Assembly (NCBI GenBank): GCA_015233755.1
Contig: JADFXA010000149.1
Location: forward strand, 1 to 5,819
Length of the DNA stretch: 5,819 bases
Reading direction: 5' to 3'
Source: Desulfamplus sp.
GTDB taxonomy: Bacteria > Desulfobacterota > Desulfobacteria > Desulfobacterales > Desulfobacteraceae
Positions 1 through 5,819 of this stretch are shown piece after piece (positions within the stretch are counted from its first letter, which is position 1; every line of letters starts with the position of its first letter). The translations under genes were made by a program, and so were the position numbers. The notes under the pieces are model-generated. The model ran no database searches. It worked only from the letters and a program-made list of their open reading frames with translations, and was not told the origin of the DNA.

Positions 1-1
1 T

Positions 2-769
2 TATATATCATCTTATAGATCGCCTCATCAAATAGTAGATTTTTTTACAAAATGTCACTCGACACAATTGATTCTTGATAACCTTTTTTTTGATTCAGTT
101 GAGTTTGACAAGTTTTTTAACCAGATTGAATCAAAAAAAATTACAGGATTCCTTCAAGCCTCAAAATCTGGAGAACCTGAAAAATATATCTATTTCTATA
201 GTGGTAAAATATTTGGATATATGAATATAAAAGGTAAAGATGGACTATTTGAGAAAAATTTAGATAAAAATCAGATACAGGTGGCACTTAAAAATTCAAT
301 TGTTAAAGTGTATTCAATCCTCCCTACTTCTGTAACCGATATGACTAAGAGGCATTCAATTGCAGATAATGCTAATAATCAATTAGATAATACTAAAACA
401 GCTCATAACCAAAATGTAACGGATGAAAGTAATAATGATGAGAATAGGCTATCGGTTATTGAATGTTATGAGCAAATTTTTGAACTTCTTGAAACAAATA
501 CAGAATCTGCAGAGTTTACTTCAATATGGCGAATGTGTGCTCTTGAATTGAGTAATAAATATATATTTCTCAATCCATTTGCAGGAGAATTCAACTATGA
601 TAAAGGTAAAATCGATCTGTGGGAAAAGATTGATCTAAAAATAGCAACTAATGCCTTAGATGAGTTAATCAACGCTATTGCTAAAAAAGCAAACCTTCCT
701 AAAGATGGAATTAAAGCAATAAAAGATAACTATTTAAATATACTGGCTGCCTATGAAATCAGAAGCTAA
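2..769 (+). CDS. DUF4388/PATAN-like protein with C-terminal helical domain (probably 5'-partial)
   Basis: Reaction unknown; probably a cytoplasmic signalling or adaptor protein. The frame has no stop back to the window edge, and the only start codon in it is TTG at 68 with no Shine-Dalgarno, so the gene most likely begins upstream; the TTG would give 233 residues. Numbering from the TTG, residues about 13-86 look like a DUF4388/PATAN-type module: a helix, then ITGFLQ (25-30), then a strand pair ending YFYSGKIFGYM (42-52). Residues 87-128 are a polar, Asn-rich linker. Residues 130-230 are mostly helical with IWRMCALELSNKYIFLNPF (153-171), a pattern I recall from uncharacterised Desulfobacterota-type proteins (a W, an A-L-E-L helix, then FL-(D/N)-PFA-EF). 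No signal peptide or membrane segment is seen. It overlaps the next gene by 17 nt, implying one transcript. The domain names rest on pattern recall only. Confidence 0.75.
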   Translation, partial: YISSYRSPHQIVDFFTKCHSTQLILDNLFFDSVEFDKFFNQIESKKITGFLQASKSGEPEKYIYFYSGKIFGYMNIKGKDGLFEKNLDKNQIQVALKNSIVKVYSILPTSVTDMTKRHSIADNANNQLDNTKTAHNQNVTDESNNDENRLSVIECYEQIFELLETNTESAEFTSIWRMCALELSNKYIFLNPFAGEFNYDKGKIDLWEKIDLKIATNALDELINAIAKKANLPKDGIKAIKDNYLNILAAYEIRS

Positions 770-1133
770 AAATGATCCAGAGCTATTTATCAAGAAACAC
801 GACTATGTAATAAATCTTATTATATCTATTAAGAATAAAATATCCTTTTTTCCTGATCTTAGAAAACAAGAACAGGGCTATTACAGAGAAATCTATTATA
901 ATGATCTTATCACAAAGATTAAAGAACAGTATCCTTCTGACATACAACTTATTGTAATAAAAGAAAATCAAAGTATTCTGTATGTGGTTAAAAAAGATAT
1001 ATTGATCTTTATTTGCGAATGTTCAGGTAAAGGAAGTGTCTCCCAAATAAAAATGGAGTTTAATGAATTTATTGAAGAGTTCCAAAAACAGGGAAAATAT
1101 AAAAAATTCTTCTCGTCCATTTTTAGCTGGTAG
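753..1133 (+). CDS. Small basic protein of unknown family
   Basis: I do not recognise this 126-residue protein. It is Lys-rich and cytoplasmic in appearance, with no membrane segment. The predicted order is a helix (about 10-32), a second helix (46-60), three short strands (63-69 DIQLIVI, 74-79, 82-90 DILIFICEC) and a long C-terminal helix (97-116), then an aromatic tail ending FFSSIFSW. A helix / three-strand / helix order would be compatible with a longin- or roadblock-like fold, but that is only a guess from secondary structure. The ATG lies inside the upstream gene (17-nt overlap) and has no clear Shine-Dalgarno, so translation is probably coupled to the upstream gene. No other plausible start exists before the strands. 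The two genes are in different frames, and the upstream protein ends in a way that looks complete, so this is not an obvious frameshift. Confidence 0.72.
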   Translation: MKSEAKNDPELFIKKHDYVINLIISIKNKISFFPDLRKQEQGYYREIYYNDLITKIKEQYPSDIQLIVIKENQSILYVVKKDILIFICECSGKGSVSQIKMEFNEFIEEFQKQGKYKKFFSSIFSW

Positions 1134-1157
1134 CTATCTCTATCTATACTACCAACC

Positions 1158-1163
1158 TATAAT
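1158..1163 (+). promoter_or_regulatory. Possible -10 element (TATAAT) upstream of the winged-helix gene
   Basis: A perfect TATAAT hexamer sits 80 nt before the ATG at 1244, in the 110-nt gap after the small basic gene. No recognisable -35 hexamer lies 16-19 nt upstream (best is TATCTC), and there is no extended -10 TG. In DNA this A+T-rich such a hexamer can arise by chance, so it is only a candidate for an internal promoter. Confidence 0.25.
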
Positions 1164-1228
1164 TTTTGTGAAACAACTTATTTATTGTCAGTCAAACAGT
1201 CTCTTCTCGTTAGCCACTTAGAGTCAAT

Positions 1229-1235
1229 TAAGGAG
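1229..1235 (+). promoter_or_regulatory. Strong ribosome binding site TAAGGAG
   Basis: TAAGGAG lies 8 nt before the ATG at 1244 and fixes that start. It is the only clear Shine-Dalgarno in front of any of the five genes. This suggests the winged-helix gene is translated independently of its upstream neighbours, whereas the others rely on overlap or weak signals. Confidence 0.8.
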
Positions 1236-1243
1236 TATCTTAT

Positions 1244-1744
1244 ATGCTTAAATATATTATCGAATTAATTCCTACAACAGATAATAGCGTAACTCTCTCT
1301 TCTTCAGAGTGGGCAATTATTGTGATGCTTACAAAGTATCCTGACTTTAATAGGCTTATTGCTGAACTTAAGAAAAACCACAACATGACTATAGAAGAGA
1401 TAAAAGCTTTACTGGGGAATCTTCAGAAGAGAAAGATTTTGAAGCTCTTTCAAACGGAGGTTTCTGAAGATTCTGCTATTATATCTCCAACTCAGAACGC
1501 TGTATCAATACCTGAAACCCCTTCTATATTCTGGGAAAGGCTTGAAAATGAATTATCTCGAGCAATAGGACCTATCGCATCTATTGTAATTGACGATTCA
1601 ATCTCAGAATTTAATATGCCTCGAGAAAAATTTCCCACAAAGTTTCTCTATAGCTTAGTTGAGAAAGTTGCGGCTGAAATAAATTCAAATGCTGAGAAGA
1701 CTCAGTTTCAAAAAGCGATGCTTGAAGTAATTAAAAAAATTTAA
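1244..1744 (+). CDS. Winged-helix protein with C-terminal DUF8082-like domain
   Basis: A 166-residue soluble protein with two modules. Residues about 17-70 have a winged-helix pattern: LSSSEWAIIVML (18-29), a second helix (35-45), TIEEIKALLGNLQKRKILKL (49-68) as recognition helix plus wing. This resembles the small winged helices that accompany DUF4388 proteins, so it may bind a protein rather than DNA. A linker of about 71-93 (Ser/Pro rich) follows. Residues 94-166 match my memory of DUF8082: FWERLENELSRAIGPIASIV (96-115), where an amphipathic helix runs into the I-G-P-(I/M)-A motif, then helices around 132-147 and 151-164. That domain occurs at the C-terminus of various signalling proteins in delta-type bacteria; its function is unknown. 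The start is secured by TAAGGAG. The gene stands between gaps of 110 and about 165 nt, so it may be a separate transcription unit. DUF8082 assignment is moderately sure, winged helix fairly sure. Confidence 0.8.
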   Translation: MLKYIIELIPTTDNSVTLSSSEWAIIVMLTKYPDFNRLIAELKKNHNMTIEEIKALLGNLQKRKILKLFQTEVSEDSAIISPTQNAVSIPETPSIFWERLENELSRAIGPIASIVIDDSISEFNMPREKFPTKFLYSLVEKVAAEINSNAEKTQFQKAMLEVIKKI

Positions 1745-1771
1745 TACCTCTTAATTGATATAAGCTTCAAT

Positions 1772-1799
1772 TTGATATGCTATCTAAAGTTTTTATCAG
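1772..1799 (+). promoter_or_regulatory. Candidate promoter for the acidic-protein/ATPase pair
   Basis: TTGATA (1772-1777, five of six to TTGACA) and TATCAG (1794-1799, four of six to TATAAT) are separated by 16 nt in the gap before the acidic coiled-coil gene. The predicted start would give a leader of about 105 nt. Another TTGATAT copy is present at 1755-1761. The match is modest and the region is A+T-rich, so this is tentative. Confidence 0.25.
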
Positions 1800-1826
1800 A
1801 TATCTAAATAGAGCTATATATCTAAA
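1781..1826 (+). repeat. Three direct TATCTAAA octamers, possible operator
   Basis: TATCTAAA occurs at 1781-1788, 1801-1808 and 1819-1826, all on the same strand, with start-to-start distances of 20 and 18 nt, near two helical turns. The last two share a preceding A (ATATCTAAA). They lie in the non-coding gap before the acidic protein gene and overlap or flank the candidate promoter. Such spacing is typical of binding sites for a regulator on one face of the DNA, but A+T bias makes chance recurrence possible. Confidence 0.4.
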
Positions 1827-1899
1827 ATAGTGTAGTTGAATAGTAATGTATGCTGAAGCAAACAGTTAGGCAGACTTTTACTGAACCTAAATCTGAATT

Positions 1900-1904
1900 G
1901 AGTG
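1900..1904 (+). promoter_or_regulatory. Weak ribosome binding site GAGTG deciding the start at 1911
   Basis: GAGTG lies 6 nt before ATG 1911. The alternative GTG at 1902 has no Shine-Dalgarno and follows directly on an in-frame TGA (1899-1901). ATG 1911 is therefore preferred; the choice changes the protein by three residues only. Confidence 0.4.
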
Positions 1905-1910
1905 ATTGAT

Positions 1911-3869
1911 ATGACAGAAGATATAGATATTAAAAAATTGACAAACGATGCGTTTATGGCTATAGACGCTCTTTTTACTGATGACGATAGCGATATATTT
2001 TCAGAAGAGAAGGATAAAGAGCCTGATGATTTTGATTTAATACAAGAGTATATGCTTGCTATTGAGTGGGAATGTTCTGATAAGAATATCAAGAAATTCG
2101 GTGATTTCCTAAATAAACTTACCCCTAAATATAGTGGAAAGCATAATCAAGATATTCTAAAAATGCTTTTAAGCATTGTAAAGTATCTTGAGAAAGCAAA
2201 AGACAAAGCTCTTCCAGAGACTCATCAGGTAATGGAGTTCATTGTCAAAACCTTTAAACATATCAACCAGCACGGGATTGATGAAGCCGCAGTTAAACAA
2301 GAAAAAAATAACGCATACAACAAAGTTTTAGACTTAAAGAGCAAAATAGCAAAAGTAAAGGCTGGAACCTCATATTCACAAGAAGTTGATGGAGCGGTAG
2401 AGAGTCAACAGAGTGGAGAGCAAAGAGCCAATTTACAGTCTAAAACTAATTCGTCAATACGCTCTGTAACTAATCAACACTCTTCAACAATTCCTACTGA
2501 ACCAATTGAGAATTCACCAATAATAGTCAGCCTTCTTACAAGGCTTGATTTTTGTGAGAATAGACTCTCAGCTATTGATGCACAAAATACCAAATTACAG
2601 CAACAGATTTACGATCTTACTAATCTAAATAAGCAGCTAAATGATCAGATAAATGATATTAAATTGAAGTTTTCTGATCAGATTAATGATTTGTCTCAAA
2701 TTATAAACTCTCTATCTGTTTCTACAAATTCGCTAATACAATCTTCGAATTTAATTACAGACTTTGATGATAACATAGATACAGATAACCCATCATTTGC
2801 TAATATAGATGATGATCTGAAGCAATATGAGGAAGTAAGTTTTGATGGACTTGATTTTGACGATATGGACTCAGATATTAATCAGCAACCTTACTCTGGG
2901 GAAACTAATAAAAGTAAAGAAAAGAGTAGTATTGAACTCAATGAAGTTGGATTAGATGAGATAGATATTGGAGATATAGGGTTAGAAGAGACAGAGTTTG
3001 ATAATGTAGTTAAGGAGGAGAAGGAAGATTCTCGCCTTGAAATTGATTTTGATAAGCTAAATACTGATTCAATGAGTGTTGACTCAATTGAAGACAACAT
3101 ATTTGAAAGTGATGAGTTTAATGAAATAGAAGATTTTGAAAATATTACTTCTGATGACATCGAATATGATGAGATCACAGAAGATTTAATTGAGTATAGC
3201 GAAGATAATATAAAATCTCCAAATGTTGCAGTTGATCATTTAGATTTTGATTTCAAAGCTAAAGAGTCAATCGAACTTGAGAAAGAAAAAGAGCCAAAAG
3301 AAGAGTCTGAAGAGATCAAAAATAGCGGTTCTGATGATAGTAAAAATGAGCAAACTAAAGACAATACTCTTGATGGTGATGAGTTATTCGAATCAAAAGA
3401 GATAATTAATAGTGATCTACTAAAAGAGATTCCTCATTTTGTAAGGTGTTTCAAAATAGAAAAGCAGCCAATTGCTCTACCTGATGACAAAATTTATAAT
3501 ATATATAAAATTCCATCTAAGCTCACTAAAAGTATTAACCAAATGCCAATCCTCAGCTTAGGAGAGTTCTCTTCACTATTTCAAAATTTGTCTAAAAATA
3601 TGAAAGGGCATTTGAAAGATGTAAGTAACTCTACTTTGAAAAAAATGAATGTTGATCTTCATTTGCTAACTGATAAGAGTGTTCAATATAAAATGGCTGT
3701 TCTCTGTTCTGTTGAAGATAAAGTTTCTATTATCCCAGTTACAGATATATATGATAATATGAACCATCCAATGACAGATATAAAAAATGGACATAACGAA
3801 TTTTCTGAATATAATGTTAATATTGTTGATATAGGTCTAATACCTTTTGTGAATCTTAGTAAAAAATAA
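1911..3869 (+). CDS. Large acidic coiled-coil protein, possible scaffold for the adjacent ATPase
   Basis: Not assignable to a named gene. The 652-residue protein (655 if GTG 1902 is used) has four parts. Residues about 38-118 are a helical domain containing YMLAIEWECSDKNIKKF (47-63), a pattern I recall from uncharacterised Desulfobacterota-type proteins. Residues 119-200 are a polar linker. Residues about 207-270 form a coiled coil with regular Leu/Ile spacing (LTRLDFCENRL, then Q/N-rich heptads). Residues about 280-495 are a very acidic, disordered stretch with recurring L/I-DFD (314, 378, 444). Residues about 505-652 are a globular domain with PHFVRCFKI (508-516), GEFSSLFQNLSKNMKG (551-566) and IPVTDIYD (608-615). 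No membrane segment is seen. TAA and the ATPase ATG overlap as TAATG, so the two are translationally coupled and probably form a complex. The acidic LDFD stretches recall the acidic region of FimV, but no FimV LysM or TPR domain is seen. Confidence 0.82.
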   Translation: MTEDIDIKKLTNDAFMAIDALFTDDDSDIFSEEKDKEPDDFDLIQEYMLAIEWECSDKNIKKFGDFLNKLTPKYSGKHNQDILKMLLSIVKYLEKAKDKALPETHQVMEFIVKTFKHINQHGIDEAAVKQEKNNAYNKVLDLKSKIAKVKAGTSYSQEVDGAVESQQSGEQRANLQSKTNSSIRSVTNQHSSTIPTEPIENSPIIVSLLTRLDFCENRLSAIDAQNTKLQQQIYDLTNLNKQLNDQINDIKLKFSDQINDLSQIINSLSVSTNSLIQSSNLITDFDDNIDTDNPSFANIDDDLKQYEEVSFDGLDFDDMDSDINQQPYSGETNKSKEKSSIELNEVGLDEIDIGDIGLEETEFDNVVKEEKEDSRLEIDFDKLNTDSMSVDSIEDNIFESDEFNEIEDFENITSDDIEYDEITEDLIEYSEDNIKSPNVAVDHLDFDFKAKESIELEKEKEPKEESEEIKNSGSDDSKNEQTKDNTLDGDELFESKEIINSDLLKEIPHFVRCFKIEKQPIALPDDKIYNIYKIPSKLTKSINQMPILSLGEFSSLFQNLSKNMKGHLKDVSNSTLKKMNVDLHLLTDKSVQYKMAVLCSVEDKVSIIPVTDIYDNMNHPMTDIKNGHNEFSEYNVNIVDIGLIPFVNLSKK

Positions 3870-5674
3870 TGGAAAAGAATAATCCTATTATTGATCAAAC
3901 TCTGTTTGACTTAAAATTGAATGAAGCCCAATTTTATTTAGAACAAGGGCTTTATGATGAAGCTGATAAAATATATCTTAATCTTATTAATGAGCTTAAA
4001 CAACTACCTGAAACTAAAAGCTCTGATATTCAAATAAGACAGTTAGAGTCAATTCGTCAAGAGTATCAAACAGAGACAAAAAAAAATAAAGTTACTCTAA
4101 AAATATCATCTGATGCTGATAGGCAAAGTGATGAAACGGAACTAAAGAAATCTGAAGTTGATCAAAATAACCAAGATAAATCTAATCAGCATAATAAGAG
4201 TATATCAAAAGATGATTATAATAGTGCAGAACTTAACAACGACGAGCTTAATAGTGATATAGATAGTCAAGTAATTGCTTTCATTAACCAGATGATTATT
4301 GAAGCTTTTAATAAAAATGCTTCGGACATATACATTGAACCAACTATAAATGCTAATAACCTTTCTGCAAATTTTATAGGCAGAGACCAATCAAGATTTA
4401 AAACATATTCTGATAAATCTTCTGACTCCAATATTGCTAAAATTCGTTTTAGAATTGATGGAATATGTCAAGACTACACTGGAATCCCAAATAAATTCGC
4501 TTTGCATGTTATATTCAAAATAAAAATTATGGCACAAATGGATATTACTGTAAGGGCGACACCTCTTTACGGCAAAATCAAATTTAAAAGTGAATCGACA
4601 GGAGCTATAGAGCTAAAGGCTATAACTATTCCGACCTCAGGTGTTAAGGAGGATATTGTTCTTAAATTCTTTCCAGCTGCAAAACCAATGGATTTACAAA
4701 ATCTTGGGTTACTTGAACATAATCTTAAAAGATTTATTGAAATTATAAATAGACCCTTTGGTTTAATTCTTGTTAGTGGCTTATCTGGCTCTGGTAAAAC
4801 AACTACCCTTCACTCTGCGTTAAAACTAATAAATAGACCTGAAAAAAAAATATGGTGTGCAGAGCATCCTATTGAAATTACCCAAAGAGGAATATCTCAA
4901 GTAGAAGTCCAACCTCAAAAAGGTCTTAAATATCCTGAACTTTTGAAAGCATTTATAAAGTCAGGATCAGATGTAGTAATGTTGGGCGATATAATTGACT
5001 TTGGTGAGAAAGAGACAAGCTATGAGACTACATCTCTTGCCATTAAAGCCTCTTTGACAGGACATCTTATTTTGGCTGGCGTAAGTGCCTCAAGTCTTTC
5101 TGATACTATTAGAAAGGTGTTGGAGATAGGTGTAAATCCAATTCATTTCTCAGATGCACTTTTGTGTATCCTTAACCAAAGACTTATAAGGTGTTTATGT
5201 GAAAAGTGTAGAGAGCCTGTATCTGAACAAATTTCTAAAAATATCTTAGATATAGCATTTGATGAATTTGGAAAAGGAGAATCCTCATCGGTTGGTAATA
5301 GAGATGCCCTTGGGCTTTTTAGTCAAATTGATAAAGATAAGATTAAAATTTATACCCATTCACCCGATGGTTGTGAGGATTGTAGTTATACTGGATACAA
5401 AGGTAGAGTAGCACTTCATGAACTTCTTATAAACAATGACCTAATAAAATCTTTGATTAAAGAGACCTCAATTAAAGGAACTAATTTTACCGAAAAAATA
5501 GAAGATAATGATAAAAATAGAGTAAGTTACTTTGAAAGAATAAATTGTGCTATTCAAAAATTGGATAATAGGAATATATTTACCACTGGTAATTATACCT
5601 TAAAACAAGATGGCATACTTAAAGTTATTGCGGGAATTACAGATATAGATGAGATAATACGTAATGCTATATGA
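3869..5674 (+). CDS. Divergent GspE/PilB-family ATPase with altered catalytic residues
   Basis: A 601-residue member of the type II secretion / type IV pilus ATPase family, which normally powers pilin polymerisation from the cytoplasmic face. Residues 12-66 form a TPR-like helical hairpin (EAQFYLEQGLYDEADKIY, 19-36); 67-130 are a polar linker. The N2 domain starts near 133 with ASDIYIEP (151-158), a long insert (about 160-190) and IRFRIDG (192-198). Walker A is GLSGSGKTT (304-312, K310 kept). The Asp box reads AEHPIE (331-336; usual D is H333). Walker B reads SDVVMLGDIID (367-377; usual GEIRD becomes GDIID). The His box keeps TGH (397-399), but the usual LHTN is VSAS (405-408). Zinc cysteines are complete: C444/C447 and C502/C505, then TGYKGRVALHELL. 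The frame is intact, so it is a conserved variant rather than a pseudogene. There is no Shine-Dalgarno; translation is coupled through TAATG. Family certain; activity doubtful. Confidence 0.93.
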   Translation: MEKNNPIIDQTLFDLKLNEAQFYLEQGLYDEADKIYLNLINELKQLPETKSSDIQIRQLESIRQEYQTETKKNKVTLKISSDADRQSDETELKKSEVDQNNQDKSNQHNKSISKDDYNSAELNNDELNSDIDSQVIAFINQMIIEAFNKNASDIYIEPTINANNLSANFIGRDQSRFKTYSDKSSDSNIAKIRFRIDGICQDYTGIPNKFALHVIFKIKIMAQMDITVRATPLYGKIKFKSESTGAIELKAITIPTSGVKEDIVLKFFPAAKPMDLQNLGLLEHNLKRFIEIINRPFGLILVSGLSGSGKTTTLHSALKLINRPEKKIWCAEHPIEITQRGISQVEVQPQKGLKYPELLKAFIKSGSDVVMLGDIIDFGEKETSYETTSLAIKASLTGHLILAGVSASSLSDTIRKVLEIGVNPIHFSDALLCILNQRLIRCLCEKCREPVSEQISKNILDIAFDEFGKGESSSVGNRDALGLFSQIDKDKIKIYTHSPDGCEDCSYTGYKGRVALHELLINNDLIKSLIKETSIKGTNFTEKIEDNDKNRVSYFERINCAIQKLDNRNIFTTGNYTLKQDGILKVIAGITDIDEIIRNAI

Positions 5675-5679
5675 AATGC

Positions 5680-5719
5680 AACAAGGTGATAAGCTAAAAT
5701 GATAGCTTATCACCTTGTT
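5680..5719 (+). terminator. 17-bp perfect hairpin just after the ATPase gene
   Basis: AACAAGGTGATAAGCTA (5680-5696) and its exact reverse complement (5703-5719) flank a 6-nt loop AAATGA. The stem starts 5 nt after the TGA at 5672-5674, where a terminator is expected. It is not followed by a T-run (CTATTAGAGTT), and no A-run precedes the left arm, so it is not a textbook intrinsic terminator. It may still terminate or protect the 3' end of the transcript. A binding site for a dimeric protein is the alternative. Confidence 0.6.
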
Positions 5720-5819
5720 CTATTAGAGTTAGATATATTTAAACTGTAATATTGCTCTTCGTTTATTTCATTGTCCATCTATTTGCTGTAACCAAGGTAA
5801 AAATAGAGTAGAATAAAAG
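5720..5819. other. A+T-rich non-coding tail
   Basis: No open frame of note is seen on either strand and no clear ribosome binding site. TTAGATA at 5729-5735 is the reverse complement of seven bases of the TATCTAAA octamer seen upstream of the acidic gene. TAATAT at 5747-5752 is a weak -10-like hexamer without a -35. The stretch is probably a spacer, or the promoter region of a gene beyond the window. Confidence 0.4.

Noticed and set aside
52..54. ATG near the left edge as a start for the first gene
   Set aside because: It is out of frame with the 2-769 coding frame.
753..769. The 17-nt overlap as a frameshift joining the first two genes
   Set aside because: The first protein ends in what looks like a complete C-terminal helix, and the second has its own ATG and distinct composition. 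Overlap with coupling is the simpler reading.
783..971. Minus-strand open frame inside the small basic gene
   Set aside because: It is a shadow of the + strand gene, with a low-complexity hydrophobic composition, no ribosome binding site and no recognisable domain. The same applies to the other minus-strand frames at 1814-2092, 2891-3178, 3683-3898 and 4205-4390.
1128..1154. Inverted repeat TGGTAG ... CTACCA followed by ATTTTT, as a possible terminator after the small basic gene
   Set aside because: The stem is only 6 bp with a 15-nt loop, and there are several bases between stem and T-run. It is too weak to call.
3011..3018. Strong Shine-Dalgarno-like TAAGGAGG inside the acidic gene, and another copy at 4645-4652 inside the ATPase gene
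   Set aside because: Neither has a suitably spaced ATG or GTG in a long frame. Both arise from Val-Lys-Glu codons, so internal starts are unlikely.
3869..5674. ATPase as a decaying pseudogene
   Set aside because: The 601-codon frame is intact, and Walker A, all four zinc cysteines and the TGYKGR motif are preserved, which indicates selection on the protein.
5770..5790. TGTCCATCTATTTGCT resembling a sigma-54 promoter
   Set aside because: The TTGCT half fits, but the essential GG of the -24 element is GT and several other bases differ.

Overview
The window is A+T-rich throughout (roughly 30% G+C by eye). It holds five genes, all on the + strand and closely packed, then a strong hairpin and a short non-coding tail. 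No RNA gene, transposon, integrase or CRISPR array is visible. None of the five proteins shows a signal peptide or a membrane segment, so all products look cytoplasmic. The mix of families suggests a low-G+C Gram-negative bacterium of the Desulfobacterota / Nitrospirota / Deferribacterota type. These families are a GspE/PilB-type ATPase with a TPR-like N-terminus, a DUF8082-like domain behind a winged helix, and a PATAN/DUF4388-like module. The placement is recalled family knowledge, not a computed taxonomy.

Layout. At 2-769 is a gene whose reading frame is open to the left edge (probably 5'-partial): a DUF4388/PATAN-like N-terminal module, an Asn-rich linker and a C-terminal helical domain. 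It overlaps by 17 nt a small basic protein of unknown family (753-1133). After a 110-nt gap comes a 166-residue winged-helix plus DUF8082-like protein (1244-1744) with a good Shine-Dalgarno. A gap of about 165 nt carries three TATCTAAA octamers and a possible promoter. It precedes a large acidic coiled-coil protein (1911-3869), whose stop codon shares a base with the start of a 601-residue type II secretion / type IV pilus ATPase homologue (3869-5674). A 17-bp perfect hairpin starts 5 nt after that stop.

How they may work together (inference). The acidic protein and the ATPase are translationally coupled and probably act as a pair. The ATPase keeps its Walker A lysine and its zinc-binding CxxC pairs. 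It has lost or changed the Asp-box aspartate, the Walker B glutamate, the Walker B arginine and the second His-box histidine. It therefore looks like a divergent, possibly regulatory or non-hydrolysing, paralogue rather than a normal pilus or secretion motor, and no pilin, platform protein or secretin lies beside it. The small modules upstream (PATAN-like, winged helix/DUF8082) belong to classes usually found in cytoplasmic signalling proteins of social or motile bacteria. The cluster is best read as a candidate cytoplasmic regulatory or scaffold complex built around a degenerate GspE-family ATPase. Its actual function cannot be told from sequence alone.
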